Numbered from the stretch's first letter, positions 44,639 through 53,539 are shown. The stretch: DNA of 64,000 nucleotides from Sporosarcina sp. ACRSL (GCF_022346605.1 NZ_JAKRNT010000005.1:124001-188000); one strand, 5' to 3'. The notes: a model not told the origin generated them from the letters alone. Made by a program: numbers and translations.

Positions 44639-46294
44639 TTATCGTCCTATCGGCCAGTCAAATGGCAGCGACCCTGGAGGGGAGTGCTTGATAATATCGA
44701 TTACTGGAATTGTATAGGCAAAGAGGATGAGGGCGATTGTAATCCCAATCCATAAATACCAGTTTTCTAAAATTTTTGGAGTTGGGTCTGCATCGATCTC
44801 TTCTTCTGCAATCGGGTATTCCTGAACGCCACGTGGTGCGAAAAACGCGAGTTGGATGAAGATATAGACCATCAAGATAATCCCGATGAACAGAATCGTT
44901 CCTCCAATTGCTTGAGCCATCTGGTAGCTGATCCATGTGCTCACTTGTTCACCGCCCGCATAATTCGAGAAGTCGGAACGTCTTGGACCGCCAAGGAGAC
45001 CTTGGATATGCATCGCTGTTGACATGATCGTCATACCTACAGTCCAAATGATCGTTTGAATGATCCCGAGCTTATTCAACTTCGGCGTTAAACGTCTGCC
45101 GGTCAAGTGTGGGACGAGCCAGTAGGCGATTCCGAAGAACGTCAGAATTACTGTCGTTGCAGCCGTCAAATGGAAATGGCCAGTTACCCAAATCGTATTA
45201 TGGATGAGCGTATTCATTTGGTGGGACGCATTGACGATACCGCCCGCGCCGCCCGGAATGAAAGCGACCATCCCGATGAAAGGCGCAAGGAAACGAACGT
45301 CCTTCCAAGGCAAATGTCTGAACCAACCGAACAGCCCTTTATGGCCTTTACGACGACCTGTAATTTCAAATGTTGCAAATATCGAGAACGCGGTCATCAA
45401 TGTCGGAATGACAACCATGAATGTCAGGGCGACTTGGATGAATTTCCACGTCGGATCAATTCCGGGCTCTGTCAATTGATGGTGAAAGCCAACTGGAATT
45501 GAGAACATAAGCAATAGAATGAAAGAAAGTCTTGCAAGAGAATCACTGAACAATTTACCGCCGATAATTTTCGGGATAATTGCATACCATGCCATATACG
45601 CCGGTAACAGCCAGAAATAGACGAGCGGATGGCCGAAATACCAGAACAGCGTACGGCTTAGCAATACGTTGATTGTTGCCGCGTAACCTAATGACCAAGG
45701 AATGAATTGAATTAAAACGGACGATGCCACGCCGAGCGATGCGATGAACCACATCGCCATATTGATAACAACCATGAATGAGAGCAATGGAGATTTCTGA
45801 CCCGGATTCGCCTTTTTCCAAACATAGAGCTGTCTGAAATTGACGAATACGGCAATCCAGCTCCCGACGATGACTAGAGCGAGTCCGATGTAAAATGCAG
45901 CATGCGCACGAAGCGGTGCATAAAATGTATACAATACGTTTGCCTCACCGACTAGAATGGTGATTGCTGCAGTAATCGTTCCGACGAGCATCGTCCAGAA
46001 CGAAACCCATCCCCATTTACGTTGTTGATCAGAGATGCCGACCGTTTTCCCCATGAGGGAAAATTGAAAACCGATGATGAAGAATGTCGTTAAGACTAAA
46101 CCTAAAATAACGCCGTGAACAGTCAAAATCGTATAGTAATTAATTCCAAATGGCAATTGAAACTTACCCGACCGGGACAATACTTGCAAGAGACCCATGA
46201 GCCCCCCGACGAGCAATGCCGCGAACGTGACATGCATGAACGACATATACAGACGGGATTCCTTCTTCGAAAACGAATTGTTTTTTAACATCAT
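44639..46294 (-). CDS. ba3-type cytochrome oxidase subunit I
   Basis: The haem-copper catalytic subunit of a B-type terminal oxidase, 551 residues and about 13 membrane helices. The haem a/b His lies in LTVHGVILGLVLT, the active-site His and Tyr motif in YFGHPLVYFWLLPAYM, and the copper and haem a3 ligands in VGFHHQLT and TGHFHLTAATTV. The K-channel-only pattern and short length match the ba3/b(o/a)3 group. It overlaps subunit II by four bases. The oxidase reduces oxygen to water with high affinity, so it supports growth at low oxygen. No quinol or cytochrome c partner is encoded next to it. Confidence 0.95.
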   Translation of the reverse strand: MMLKNNSFSKKESRLYMSFMHVTFAALLVGGLMGLLQVLSRSGKFQLPFGINYYTILTVHGVILGLVLTTFFIIGFQFSLMGKTVGISDQQRKWGWVSFWTMLVGTITAAITILVGEANVLYTFYAPLRAHAAFYIGLALVIVGSWIAVFVNFRQLYVWKKANPGQKSPLLSFMVVINMAMWFIASLGVASSVLIQFIPWSLGYAATINVLLSRTLFWYFGHPLVYFWLLPAYMAWYAIIPKIIGGKLFSDSLARLSFILLLMFSIPVGFHHQLTEPGIDPTWKFIQVALTFMVVIPTLMTAFSIFATFEITGRRKGHKGLFGWFRHLPWKDVRFLAPFIGMVAFIPGGAGGIVNASHQMNTLIHNTIWVTGHFHLTAATTVILTFFGIAYWLVPHLTGRRLTPKLNKLGIIQTIIWTVGMTIMSTAMHIQGLLGGPRRSDFSNYAGGEQVSTWISYQMAQAIGGTILFIGIILMVYIFIQLAFFAPRGVQEYPIAEEEIDADPTPKILENWYLWIGITIALILFAYTIPVIDIIKHSPPGSLPFDWPIGR

Positions 46295-46794
46295 TCATAC
46301 ACCTCCACAGTTGCAAACATTTGATGGTGGCCGATTCCGCAATACTCATTGCAGACGACGGTGAATTCACCGGTATTTTTCATTACTGTTTCAAGCCGGC
46401 TCACATGCCCTGGCTCAACCATCATGTTGACATTCGTGCCTGCAACTTGGAAGCCGTGCACGACGTCCTTAGTAGTGACCTGGAATAAAACAGTAGAACC
46501 CTTTGGTATACGGATCTTTTTAACGGGCTTACCGTCCGCGTCATTACCGAAATCATAATTGAATGCGGAAGCGACGATATTCACCGTATATTTTCCTTCT
46601 GCCACTTCGCGAAGGCCGAGGTTCTCAGGTTTAAAAGAATCATGCGCCTCGACGTTTTGCGGATCGATCGTTTCGATATGGCTCATTGGATGCGTTCCTT
46701 TCCAGAAAGCTGCAAAACCGATAATGATAAGGAAAAGTGCGAGCGACCCTAATCCGAACGTAAGCCAGATCTTTTCGTATTTATGCAAATGCAT
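46291..46794 (-). CDS. ba3-type cytochrome oxidase subunit II (CuA)
   Basis: The electron-entry subunit, 167 residues. One N-terminal helix (about 10-32) anchors it. The extracytoplasmic cupredoxin domain has VVHGF and the CuA-binding motif CNEYCGIGHHQM. The CuA site means cytochrome c, not quinol, is the donor. ATG 46794 lies six bases after GGAGGA; the longer frame has no site. The gene is between the small subunit and subunit I. Confidence 0.95.
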   Translation of the reverse strand: MHLHKYEKIWLTFGLGSLALFLIIIGFAAFWKGTHPMSHIETIDPQNVEAHDSFKPENLGLREVAEGKYTVNIVASAFNYDFGNDADGKPVKKIRIPKGSTVLFQVTTKDVVHGFQVAGTNVNMMVEPGHVSRLETVMKNTGEFTVVCNEYCGIGHHQMFATVEVYE

Positions 46795-46818
46795 CGTTGT
46801 TCCTCCTAACAAGTTTCA

Positions 46819-46965
46819 TTATCTTGATAAAAAAAGTGCGTACAGTCCGAACCATAGTACTAGGATAAAGACACCTAGCAGCATGACTGAGATGAAAGTC
46901 CCTTTTAGATTGATTCCGGAATCAGCGGTTACTTGTGGACGCTTCTTTGAGTTGCCCTTAGCCAT
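46819..46965 (-). CDS. Oxidase subunit IIa-like small membrane protein, 48 aa
   Basis: A 48-residue gene with a strong AGGAGGTGG site before ATG 46965. The product has a basic N-terminus (KGNSKKRP) and one membrane helix from about residue 22 to 46 (FISVMLLGVFILVLW). Its size, single helix and position just before subunit II match the subunit IIa/2A of ba3 oxidases, which stabilises the complex. It is 24 bases upstream of the subunit II start and presumably in the same operon. Confidence 0.82.
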   Translation of the reverse strand: MAKGNSKKRPQVTADSGINLKGTFISVMLLGVFILVLWFGLYALFLSR

Positions 46966-47196
46966 ACTTTCCACCTCCTGCTTGAAGTTGTCTGCCTCAT
47001 ACTTTTATCATAAGCTTGGTGAAAAAATAGAGAATTAGGGAAATCCCTATGAATCTATATTTTGGGAAATAGTACACACTTTGTTCACAACGCCTTCAAA
47101 AATTAGACATACAAATTAGCAAAATGATATGAGTTTTAAAAGATACAAAAGGGGAATAGAAGTGTGGTCAATCTTCCGTGCATATTAATCTTTTAA

Positions 47197-47225
47197 TTGA
47201 CCATACTGTTTTTGGAAATTACAAT
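47197..47225 (+). promoter_or_regulatory. Sigma-A promoter for nagB
   Basis: TTGACC (47197-47202), 17-base spacer and TACAAT (47220-47225), 40 bases before the nagB start. Confidence 0.65.
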
Positions 47226-47265
47226 TAGACAGTAAAACCAAATCTATAATGAAAGTCGGTTGAGA

Positions 47266-47970
47266 ATGATGGAAAACGTTAAACTTATTCAAGTTGAAAG
47301 CCCAGATAAAGGAGCAGAGCGCTTTTATCAGGTGATAAAAGAAGAGCTTGAGCATAATCGACTTCATGTGCTTGGATTGGCAACAGGAAGTACGATGATC
47401 CCCGTCTATAAGAGATTGACGGAATCGGAACTGGACTTCTCGGATGTAACAACATTCAATCTCGATGAATATGTCGGCTTAACTGCATCCAGCCCGAATA
47501 GCTACGCGTATTTCATGAAAGAACATCTATTTAATAAGAAGAAATTTAAGGAAACAAATATACCGGACGGCATGGCGGAAGACCTGGAGGAAGAATGCAG
47601 ACGTTATGAGCAAGCATTGCAAGACGCAAAACTAGACATTCAACTGTTAGGCGTCGGCGAAAACGGCCATATCGCATTCAACGAACCTGGCACACCGAAA
47701 GATTCCGTCACACATGTCGCTACGTTGACAGATTCAACACTCGGCGTGAACAGCCAGTACTTCGAAAATGACGAAGAAATCCCGAATATAGCCATTACGA
47801 TGGGAATCGCCTCCATTATGAGCGCCAAAAAGTTGGTACTTTTAGCATTTGGAGAGAAAAAACGCCCAGCCATCTCAAAAGTGCTCGAAGGCAAAGTCGA
47901 CCCTGACTGGACGATTACGTACCTTCTCGAACACGATGATGTTACAATTATTACAGACTTGGAATTTTAA
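47266..47970 (+). CDS. nagB: Glucosamine-6-phosphate deaminase
   Basis: Converts glucosamine-6-phosphate to fructose-6-phosphate and ammonia, the entry of amino sugars into glycolysis and the reverse of GlmS. The 234-residue protein shows GLATGSTMIPVY, TFNLDEYVGL with the catalytic Asp, LLGVGENGHIAFNEPG with His and Glu, and ITMGIASIM. ATG 47266 is preferred although its ribosome site is weak; ATG 47269 is an alternative, and TTG 47260 is less likely. No nagA or NagR-type regulator is next to it, so it is a stand-alone copy. It would fit use of GlcNAc released from wall turnover by the glucosaminidase. Confidence 0.94.
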   Translation: MMENVKLIQVESPDKGAERFYQVIKEELEHNRLHVLGLATGSTMIPVYKRLTESELDFSDVTTFNLDEYVGLTASSPNSYAYFMKEHLFNKKKFKETNIPDGMAEDLEEECRRYEQALQDAKLDIQLLGVGENGHIAFNEPGTPKDSVTHVATLTDSTLGVNSQYFENDEEIPNIAITMGIASIMSAKKLVLLAFGEKKRPAISKVLEGKVDPDWTITYLLEHDDVTIITDLEF

Positions 47971-47972
47971 TG

Positions 47973-48006
47973 AAAAGCCGCGTCCCATAGGATGCGGCTT
48001 TTCTTA
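47973..48006 (+). terminator. Terminator after nagB
   Basis: Stem AAAAGCCGC/GCGGCTTTT with T tail. Confidence 0.88.
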
Positions 48007-48056
48007 TGGATAGATAGATGACAGGAATGTTTCAAAGTGAAAAAAACGAAAGATTT

Positions 48057-48084
48057 TGTAATGTTTCTGTTACCGAATTGTAAT
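48057..48084 (+). promoter_or_regulatory. Triple WalR-type box
   Basis: TGTAAT, TGTTAC and TGTAAT spaced by exactly five bases (48057, 48068, 48079), 73 bases before the NlpC/P60 gene. All three half-sites fit TGTWAH. The same triple arrangement is at 32412-32439. Confidence 0.72.
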
Positions 48085-48156
48085 ATAGGACGAGCATAGT
48101 ACATGTTAAAGTAATCTCATACAAATATTCAGATAAATATAAATTCGGGGGATCAT

Positions 48157-48648
48157 ATGAGAATACTTACGCGCATGCAAAGGCAGATTGCATTTTTTGC
48201 AATTGTCCTCGTGTTATCGTTCACACCTATCTTTGATCAGGTCGAAGCATCATCCGATACGGCTTCCATTTCAGAAACGGCTAAGAGCCTGCAAGGCATC
48301 CGCTATGCGTATGGCGGAACGACGACAGCTGGATTTGATTGTTCTGGATTTGTACGATATGTGTTTAATCAACATGGAATCTCATTAGCCCGCACGTCTT
48401 CCGGCATGTACGCATCCGGGACAAAGGTCGACAAAAGCGATCTAATAGAAGGAGATCTTGTATTTTTTAACACGTCCGGCAAAGGGGTCTCCCACGTCGG
48501 TATATATATTGGGGACGGCAGTTTCGCTCATTCATCATCAACTAAAGGAGTGAGCATCGCCAAAATCGACGACCCTCATTATTGGGGCAAGCGGTATGTA
48601 GGAGCGAAGCGCATTACTGGAACTGATGATGTAGCATTCAATAAATAA
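48157..48648 (+). CDS. NlpC/P60 family endopeptidase
   Basis: A small secreted hydrolase of 163 residues: signal peptide (to about VEA, residue 31) and one NlpC/P60 domain with YAYGGTTTAGFDCSGFVRY (catalytic Cys), SHVGIYIGDG (His) and FAHSSS. The domain is very similar to that of the NlpC-SLH protein at 31425-32327, down to the YWGKRYVGAKR segment near the end. It has no LysM, SH3 or SLH anchor and is probably released or held by charge. Both related genes carry triple WalR-type boxes, so the pair likely answers the same wall signal. Confidence 0.93.
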   Translation: MRILTRMQRQIAFFAIVLVLSFTPIFDQVEASSDTASISETAKSLQGIRYAYGGTTTAGFDCSGFVRYVFNQHGISLARTSSGMYASGTKVDKSDLIEGDLVFFNTSGKGVSHVGIYIGDGSFAHSSSTKGVSIAKIDDPHYWGKRYVGAKRITGTDDVAFNK

Positions 48649-48680
48649 AACGGATTCCTTTACGGGGAATCCGTTTTTTT
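48647..48680 (+). terminator. Terminator after the NlpC/P60 gene
   Basis: Stem AAACGGATTCC with GGAATCCGTTT, then seven T residues. Confidence 0.9.
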
Positions 48681-48722
48681 ATGTTCAATAATAAAATACG
48701 AGAGTGGGTCTAAAGTAACGAA

Positions 48723-48858
48723 ATGATCATAACTAGGCAAAAGTCGCGCATTACTCACTCAAACTCGCGCAAAACTCCTTCGAACTCGCGCATAACCCAA
48801 CCTAAATCGCGCAAAACAGTACTAAACTCGAGCATAACCGAACGCAACGCCGCAAAAT
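48723..48858 (-). repeat. 21-bp phased motif array (class II, inverted copy)
   Basis: TCGCGCAWAAC-type motifs begin at 48744, 48765, 48786, 48807 and 48828, with degenerate in-phase copies at 48723 and 48849, all 21 bases apart. The reverse complement reads GTTWTGCKCGA, the same motif as at 17468-17566. It lies between convergent genes. Confidence 0.9.
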
Positions 48859-48885
48859 TAAAAAAGCCGCGAATTTCGCGGCTTT
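48857..48885 (-). terminator. Terminator of the secA2-slaP operon
   Basis: Stem AAAGCCGCGA/TCGCGGCTTT with T residues on the minus strand; it abuts the class II array. Confidence 0.85.
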
Positions 48886-48895
48886 CAAATTTACA

Positions 48896-49789
48896 TTATT
48901 GAGGTACACGGATTGTCCAACGGGAGAAATCCGGGTTTTCCTTTTGGACCATTTCTTTCGGATAAATGAACGTCCATGGTTTCGATGTGTTCGCTTTGAC
49001 AGAAAGCGGCGCTAGATCGAATGATCCGCGTGCAACGATTTCGCCAGTCGCATCGACAAGTTCCAATGGAAGCTTTTCGATATTGATCTGTTTCGAATGG
49101 CCGTTGCGGATGAAGATCGATGCTGCAATGCTTCCGTCTTCCTGTTTCTTCACTTGGAACCCGGCAAAGTTCACTTCACGCGGCTTCAGCTTTGGCATGT
49201 TGGCAACGACTTTTTCAAGCGCTTCTTTTTGCTCAGCTGTTAGGCCATCTTCCCACGCTTGCTCCAACTCAAGCTTATGCGGCACCATCGATTGGACGTT
49301 GAACGCAAGCTTCCAGTTTTCAGCAGGAGGCTCTTCGGCGAAAATATTATCCTTCGTGAAAGCGAATACCCAAGGACGTGCGCTTTTTCCAGGGATGTCG
49401 CCCAGCTCTTTCAAATCGAATTCTTGCGATGCAAGTGTCTTACCTTCAGCATCAAGCAACATCAACTCGACAGAGCCGACGGAAATCGACTGTTCCAATG
49501 AAGAACGGAAGAATGATTTGACGAGCCAGCTTCCATTTGCCGGTTCGACGTCAATGTCGATGCCGGAGAGGGAAATTTGGTTCGGCTTCAGCGGTTCCAG
49601 TTCATTTGCAAGGAAGCGGAATACGTATTCCTGTTCTTGGGTTAGCGTCCATTGCGGATGGAGCGAAAGAGTCGTCTCGACTTCGTCCGTTCCTTGTGAC
49701 TGTGCACTACCTTCTAAAATTTCTTCTGAATCGATCGTGCTGTCTGAACCCGTTTTTTCGGTTTTCTTGAATAAATTAAAGAGTTTCAT
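48896..49789 (-). CDS. slaP: Accessory Sec system S-layer assembly protein (SlaP type)
   Basis: A 297-residue soluble protein made of two copies of the SLAP-type domain: about residues 45-160 (LHPQWTLTQEQEYVFRFLANE, then FAFTKDNIF) and 175-290 (LELEQAWEDGLTAEQKEALE, then FIYPKEM). The internal duplication and the linkage to secA2 match SlaP of Bacillus anthracis, which assists SecA2 in secreting S-layer proteins. It has no signal peptide and should act in the cytosol at the membrane. Its start overlaps the secA2 stop by four bases, so the two are cotranslated. Its cargo here is probably one or more of the SLH proteins of this window. Confidence 0.9.
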   Translation of the reverse strand: MKLFNLFKKTEKTGSDSTIDSEEILEGSAQSQGTDEVETTLSLHPQWTLTQEQEYVFRFLANELEPLKPNQISLSGIDIDVEPANGSWLVKSFFRSSLEQSISVGSVELMLLDAEGKTLASQEFDLKELGDIPGKSARPWVFAFTKDNIFAEEPPAENWKLAFNVQSMVPHKLELEQAWEDGLTAEQKEALEKVVANMPKLKPREVNFAGFQVKKQEDGSIAASIFIRNGHSKQINIEKLPLELVDATGEIVARGSFDLAPLSVKANTSKPWTFIYPKEMVQKENPDFSRWTIRVPQ

Positions 49790-52152
49790 GATTCTTGGGC
49801 CTCCTGTTGTTGTGAAATAACCTTCATAAAGCCGATCACTTCGGCTGCGATATCCCTCCGCAGCTTCTGATAGTGCTTGCCGAATAATTGCAAGCCTTCA
49901 CGCTGATAAATACGCATCGGATCTTCTTGGCCATACGACCGCAATCCGATTCCTTCCTTCAGACGAGCCATTACTTCCAGATGTTTCACCCACATTACAT
50001 CGATATGGCTTAACATCACTTGTGGAATAATCTCATTCACTTGTTCATTGTCAGCAAACGTATTTAAATACGCAAACAGTGCAGCAACCGGCTCTTCATA
50101 AAACTTCAAAATGTCGGCTGGCTTTTCTAAGGTGCGTGGAAGTGCAACAGGCTCCAATAGAAGTCCGTTCATCGTGCGCTCAATTCGATCGAAATCGAAG
50201 CTGTCCGAAGTTTCGTGTTCTGGACAGCTATCATAGATAACGAATTCCACTGCCTCGGACATCATTGTTTTCAATTGATCCATAAGGTTTTCGCGCTCGA
50301 GCACTTTATCCCGCAACGTATAGAGGACGCCGCGCTGATCATTGATAACGTCATCGAGTTTCAAATTGTACTCACGCATTGCGAAGTGGGCGCCCTCGAC
50401 GATCCGCTGTGTACGCTCCGTAAGCTCGTTCACATCGGAGTTTAAGACGAGACCGTTTTCATCCACATCGACTTTCTTATTGAATTTCTCAAGATCATCC
50501 TTTGCGAAACGTTTGAACATATCGTCTTCAAGTGAGATGAAAAACTGGCTTTCGCCGTGGTCCCCTTGACGGCCGGACCGTCCGCGAAGCTGGTTGTCGA
50601 TTCGTCGGCTTTCGTGCTTTTCCGTACCGAGGACGAACAGACCGCCAAGTTCCTCGACACCTTCACCAAGCATAATGTCCGTTCCGCGTCCCGCCATATT
50701 TGTGGCGACCGTAATATGTCCTCGTTGCCCCGCTTGGGAAATGAGATCGACTTCCTGCTCGACACTTTTCGCATTCAATAGATGATATTCAAGATTCTCG
50801 CGATCCAAATACTCTGCTACTTTTTCTGATTGAAGGATAGAAGTTGTTCCGACAAGAACAGGTTGTCCTTTCTTATGGCGCTCCGCCACTTCCTTCGCAA
50901 CCGCTTCATACTTTTGTTCAATAGTTTGATATACTCGGTCAGGCGAATCAATCCGCTGGCGAGGGCGATTCGTTGGAATTTGGATGACTTCCATATTATA
51001 GACTTCACGGAATTCCTTTTCCTGAGTTTTCGCCGTTCCCGTCATACCGCTTAACTTTGGATACATACGGAAATAGTTTTGGATCGTAATTTGTGCTTGG
51101 GCTTTATTCTCATCGGTAATCGGCAAGCCTTCCTTCGCCTCAATCGCCTGGTGAAGACCGTCGGAAAGCGTCCGTCCTTCCATGATCCGCCCAGTGAACA
51201 TGTCGACAAGTTCGATTTTGTCATCTTTCACGATATAATCGACGTCACGTTTGAAAATGACGTAGGCACGGACAGCCTGAATCACGTAATGATAAAGGGT
51301 TTGGTGCTCAAGTTCGTATAGATTATCGATGCCGAATGCCTTCTCTACTTTTCCAATCCCTTCGTCTGTGAGGGAAGTCGCTTTTGTTTCATCATCAAAC
51401 TCAAAATCTACGCCTTTTTTAAATCGCTTTGCAAGTCTTGCAGCGATGTAATGAAGGTCCGGATCCGCTTGCATTTTCCCCGCGACGATCAAAGGTGTTT
51501 TCGCTTCATCAATCAAAACGCTGTCCACTTCATCAATAATGGCGAAGTGATACGGGCGTTGAACTTTCTGGGAAGTATGCTGAACCATATTGTCACGGAG
51601 GTAATCAAAACCGAACTCCGTTCCGACGCCGTATGTAATATCGGCCATATACGCTTTCTGTTTCGCAGGGCCTTGCATCATCGGAACGTTCAAGCCGACA
51701 GTCAATCCTAGAAAACGGTGGATTTGGCCGATCTGATCATAGTCCCGCTTTGCTAGATAATCGTTTACCGTAATAACGTGAACGCCTTTTCCTTCCAAAG
51801 CGCGTAAATAGGATGGGAGGGAAGCGACAAGTGTCTTTCCTTCTCCGGTAGGCATTTCGGCGATATTGCCTTCCGCCAAAACCATCCCGCCGATGAGCTG
51901 CACGTCAAAATGACGCATGCCCAATACCCGCTTGGAAGCTTCGCGGACGACGGCAAATGCGTCGGGAAGAATTGTTTGTATCGTTTCGCCTTCTTGAACT
52001 TGTACTTTGAACACTTCCGTCATATGTGCAAGTTCTTCGTCGGACAATGTTTCGTATTTCGATTCCAGGTCATTTATGTGTTGCACAACTTTGCGGTATT
52101 TTCGAAGTTGTCTTTCGCTCGTTTGATTTGAACGTTTAAATATTGATAACAT
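49786..52152 (-). CDS. secA2: Accessory Sec translocase ATPase SecA2
   Basis: A 788-residue SecA protein. It has Walker A in MPTGEGKTLVASLPSYL, the DEAD-like IIDEVDSVLIDEAKTPLI, GMTGTAKTQEKEF and the second helicase lobe with TNMAGRGTDIMLGEGVEELGG and NQLRGRSGRQGDHGES. The C-terminus ends in QQQEAQES and lacks the zinc-binding CxCxSGKK tail of housekeeping SecA1, which is usually longer. Together with the overlapping slaP gene this identifies the accessory copy. In Bacillus anthracis this pair exports the S-layer proteins Sap and EA1. The ATG lies nine bases after AAGGAG. Confidence 0.93.
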   Translation of the reverse strand: MLSIFKRSNQTSERQLRKYRKVVQHINDLESKYETLSDEELAHMTEVFKVQVQEGETIQTILPDAFAVVREASKRVLGMRHFDVQLIGGMVLAEGNIAEMPTGEGKTLVASLPSYLRALEGKGVHVITVNDYLAKRDYDQIGQIHRFLGLTVGLNVPMMQGPAKQKAYMADITYGVGTEFGFDYLRDNMVQHTSQKVQRPYHFAIIDEVDSVLIDEAKTPLIVAGKMQADPDLHYIAARLAKRFKKGVDFEFDDETKATSLTDEGIGKVEKAFGIDNLYELEHQTLYHYVIQAVRAYVIFKRDVDYIVKDDKIELVDMFTGRIMEGRTLSDGLHQAIEAKEGLPITDENKAQAQITIQNYFRMYPKLSGMTGTAKTQEKEFREVYNMEVIQIPTNRPRQRIDSPDRVYQTIEQKYEAVAKEVAERHKKGQPVLVGTTSILQSEKVAEYLDRENLEYHLLNAKSVEQEVDLISQAGQRGHITVATNMAGRGTDIMLGEGVEELGGLFVLGTEKHESRRIDNQLRGRSGRQGDHGESQFFISLEDDMFKRFAKDDLEKFNKKVDVDENGLVLNSDVNELTERTQRIVEGAHFAMREYNLKLDDVINDQRGVLYTLRDKVLERENLMDQLKTMMSEAVEFVIYDSCPEHETSDSFDFDRIERTMNGLLLEPVALPRTLEKPADILKFYEEPVAALFAYLNTFADNEQVNEIIPQVMLSHIDVMWVKHLEVMARLKEGIGLRSYGQEDPMRIYQREGLQLFGKHYQKLRRDIAAEVIGFMKVISQQQEAQES

Positions 52153-52339
52153 ATGATTGACGCTCCTTTATCTTATCCTACTATTAAGGATACTGTTTTA
52201 TTTTATCAAACTATATGGGAAAAGACTACCTTGTTACGAAATTGTGCATTCTGTAGTTATGCATACTCTATCTTACAAAAGGGTAAGGTAGAATTGAGTG
52301 TCCAGTTTCACGAACTTGGGTGCTTTCCATTGACAGACG

Positions 52340-52348
52340 TGCTATAAT
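52340..52348 (+). promoter_or_regulatory. Extended -10 promoter for the TagO-type gene
   Basis: TGCTATAAT, 44 bases before the start at 52392. TTGACA occurs only seven bases upstream and is too near to be its -35. Confidence 0.5.
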
Positions 52349-52391
52349 ACTTGTGGCTAAATAAATTAATGTAATTACGGGGAGGAAGGAC

Positions 52392-53435
52392 ATGTTATTC
52401 CTTGCAATGGCTGCTGCATTCATAGCTTCCATCATACTGACTCCGCTAGTCATTAAATTCGCGTTCCGCATTGGAGCAGTCGATCATCCGAATTATCGGA
52501 AGGTGCATGCATCTGTCATGCCACGTATCGGAGGGATAGCGATTTTCGGTGCTTTCGTTGTCGGTTATTTATTGTTGCGTCCTGAAGATGAACATGCGAT
52601 CGGAATTCTCGTTGGAGCCGTTATCATCATTATAACAGGCTTCCTTGATGACATGCTTGATATTACCGCCAAGGCGAAGATGCTCGGTCAATTGGCTGCT
52701 GCAATTGTCGTCGTCACATGGGGCGGATTACAAATTGAATTTATTAACTTACCATTTTTTGGCCCGTTTGATTTTGGCTATTTAAGTATACCTATAACAA
52801 TTCTTTGGATCATCGGCATTACAAATGCTATTAATCTTATTGATGGATTGGATGGTCTGGCGGCGGGCGTTTCGACGATCGCGCTTATTTCCATCACGCT
52901 CATGGCGATGATCATGGGTGAAATGTTTGTTGTGGCGACTGCTGCCATTTTGGCCGCAAGCTCACTCGGCTTCCTATTTTATAATTTCCACCCTGCGAAA
53001 ATATTCATGGGGGATACAGGAGCTTTATTCCTTGGCTATATGATTTCAGTGCTTGCGCTATTAGGATATAAAAACGTCACGATGATTTCACTCGTCATTC
53101 CGATTATCATTCTGGGTGTTCCGATTTCGGATACATTCTTTGCGATTATCCGTCGGGTGCGGATGAAACAACCGATTTCAGCTCCTGATAAATCGCATTT
53201 GCATCATTGCTTGCTGCGGGCAGGATTCTCACATCGACAAACGGTCCTGATCATCTATGGACTTGCTATTCTTTTCGGTGTAGCGGCAGTGCTTTTCTCG
53301 CAAGCGACTGTATGGGGTGCAATCGTCCTGATCGTCGTCATGCTCCTAGCAATCGAGCTATTCGTCGAAATCATCGGCCTGGCCGGAACAAATTACCGGC
53401 CGTTGTTGAATTTAGTTCGTATGATTGGAAAATAA
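52392..53435 (+). CDS. tagO: Undecaprenyl-phosphate GlcNAc-1-phosphate transferase (TagO/MraY family)
   Basis: An integral membrane protein of 347 residues with about ten to eleven helices. It moves GlcNAc-1-phosphate onto undecaprenyl phosphate, the first step of teichoic acid or secondary wall polymer synthesis. Motifs are RIGGIAIFGAF, GFLDDMLDI (Asp pair), INLIDGLDGLAAG, KIFMGDTGALFLGY and SHLHHCLLRAGFSH. GGGGAGGA precedes ATG. In B. subtilis tagO, an LCP gene, yvyE and degSU are neighbours; the same set is found here in the same order. It is the likely primer for the polymer that CsaB modifies. Confidence 0.93.
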   Translation: MLFLAMAAAFIASIILTPLVIKFAFRIGAVDHPNYRKVHASVMPRIGGIAIFGAFVVGYLLLRPEDEHAIGILVGAVIIIITGFLDDMLDITAKAKMLGQLAAAIVVVTWGGLQIEFINLPFFGPFDFGYLSIPITILWIIGITNAINLIDGLDGLAAGVSTIALISITLMAMIMGEMFVVATAAILAASSLGFLFYNFHPAKIFMGDTGALFLGYMISVLALLGYKNVTMISLVIPIIILGVPISDTFFAIIRRVRMKQPISAPDKSHLHHCLLRAGFSHRQTVLIIYGLAILFGVAAVLFSQATVWGAIVLIVVMLLAIELFVEIIGLAGTNYRPLLNLVRMIGK

Positions 53436-53455
53436 ATGAATGCTATAAATAAGTG

Positions 53456-53505
53456 ACTGTAGACAAACACTAGGAATTTCCTGTGTTTGCCTACAGTTTT
53501 TTTCT
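53456..53505 (+). terminator. Terminator after tagO
   Basis: 15-bp stem with one mismatch (ACTGTAGACAAACAC with GTGTTTGCCTACAGT) and seven T residues. Confidence 0.92.
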
Positions 53506-53539
53506 TTTCAAAAAGTGATAGAGGGTTATCCTAAATACC

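Noticed and set aside
48966..49820. 284-residue open frame on the plus strand
   Set aside because: It is antisense to slaP and its product has no family features; the minus-strand protein has clear SLAP domains and operon context.
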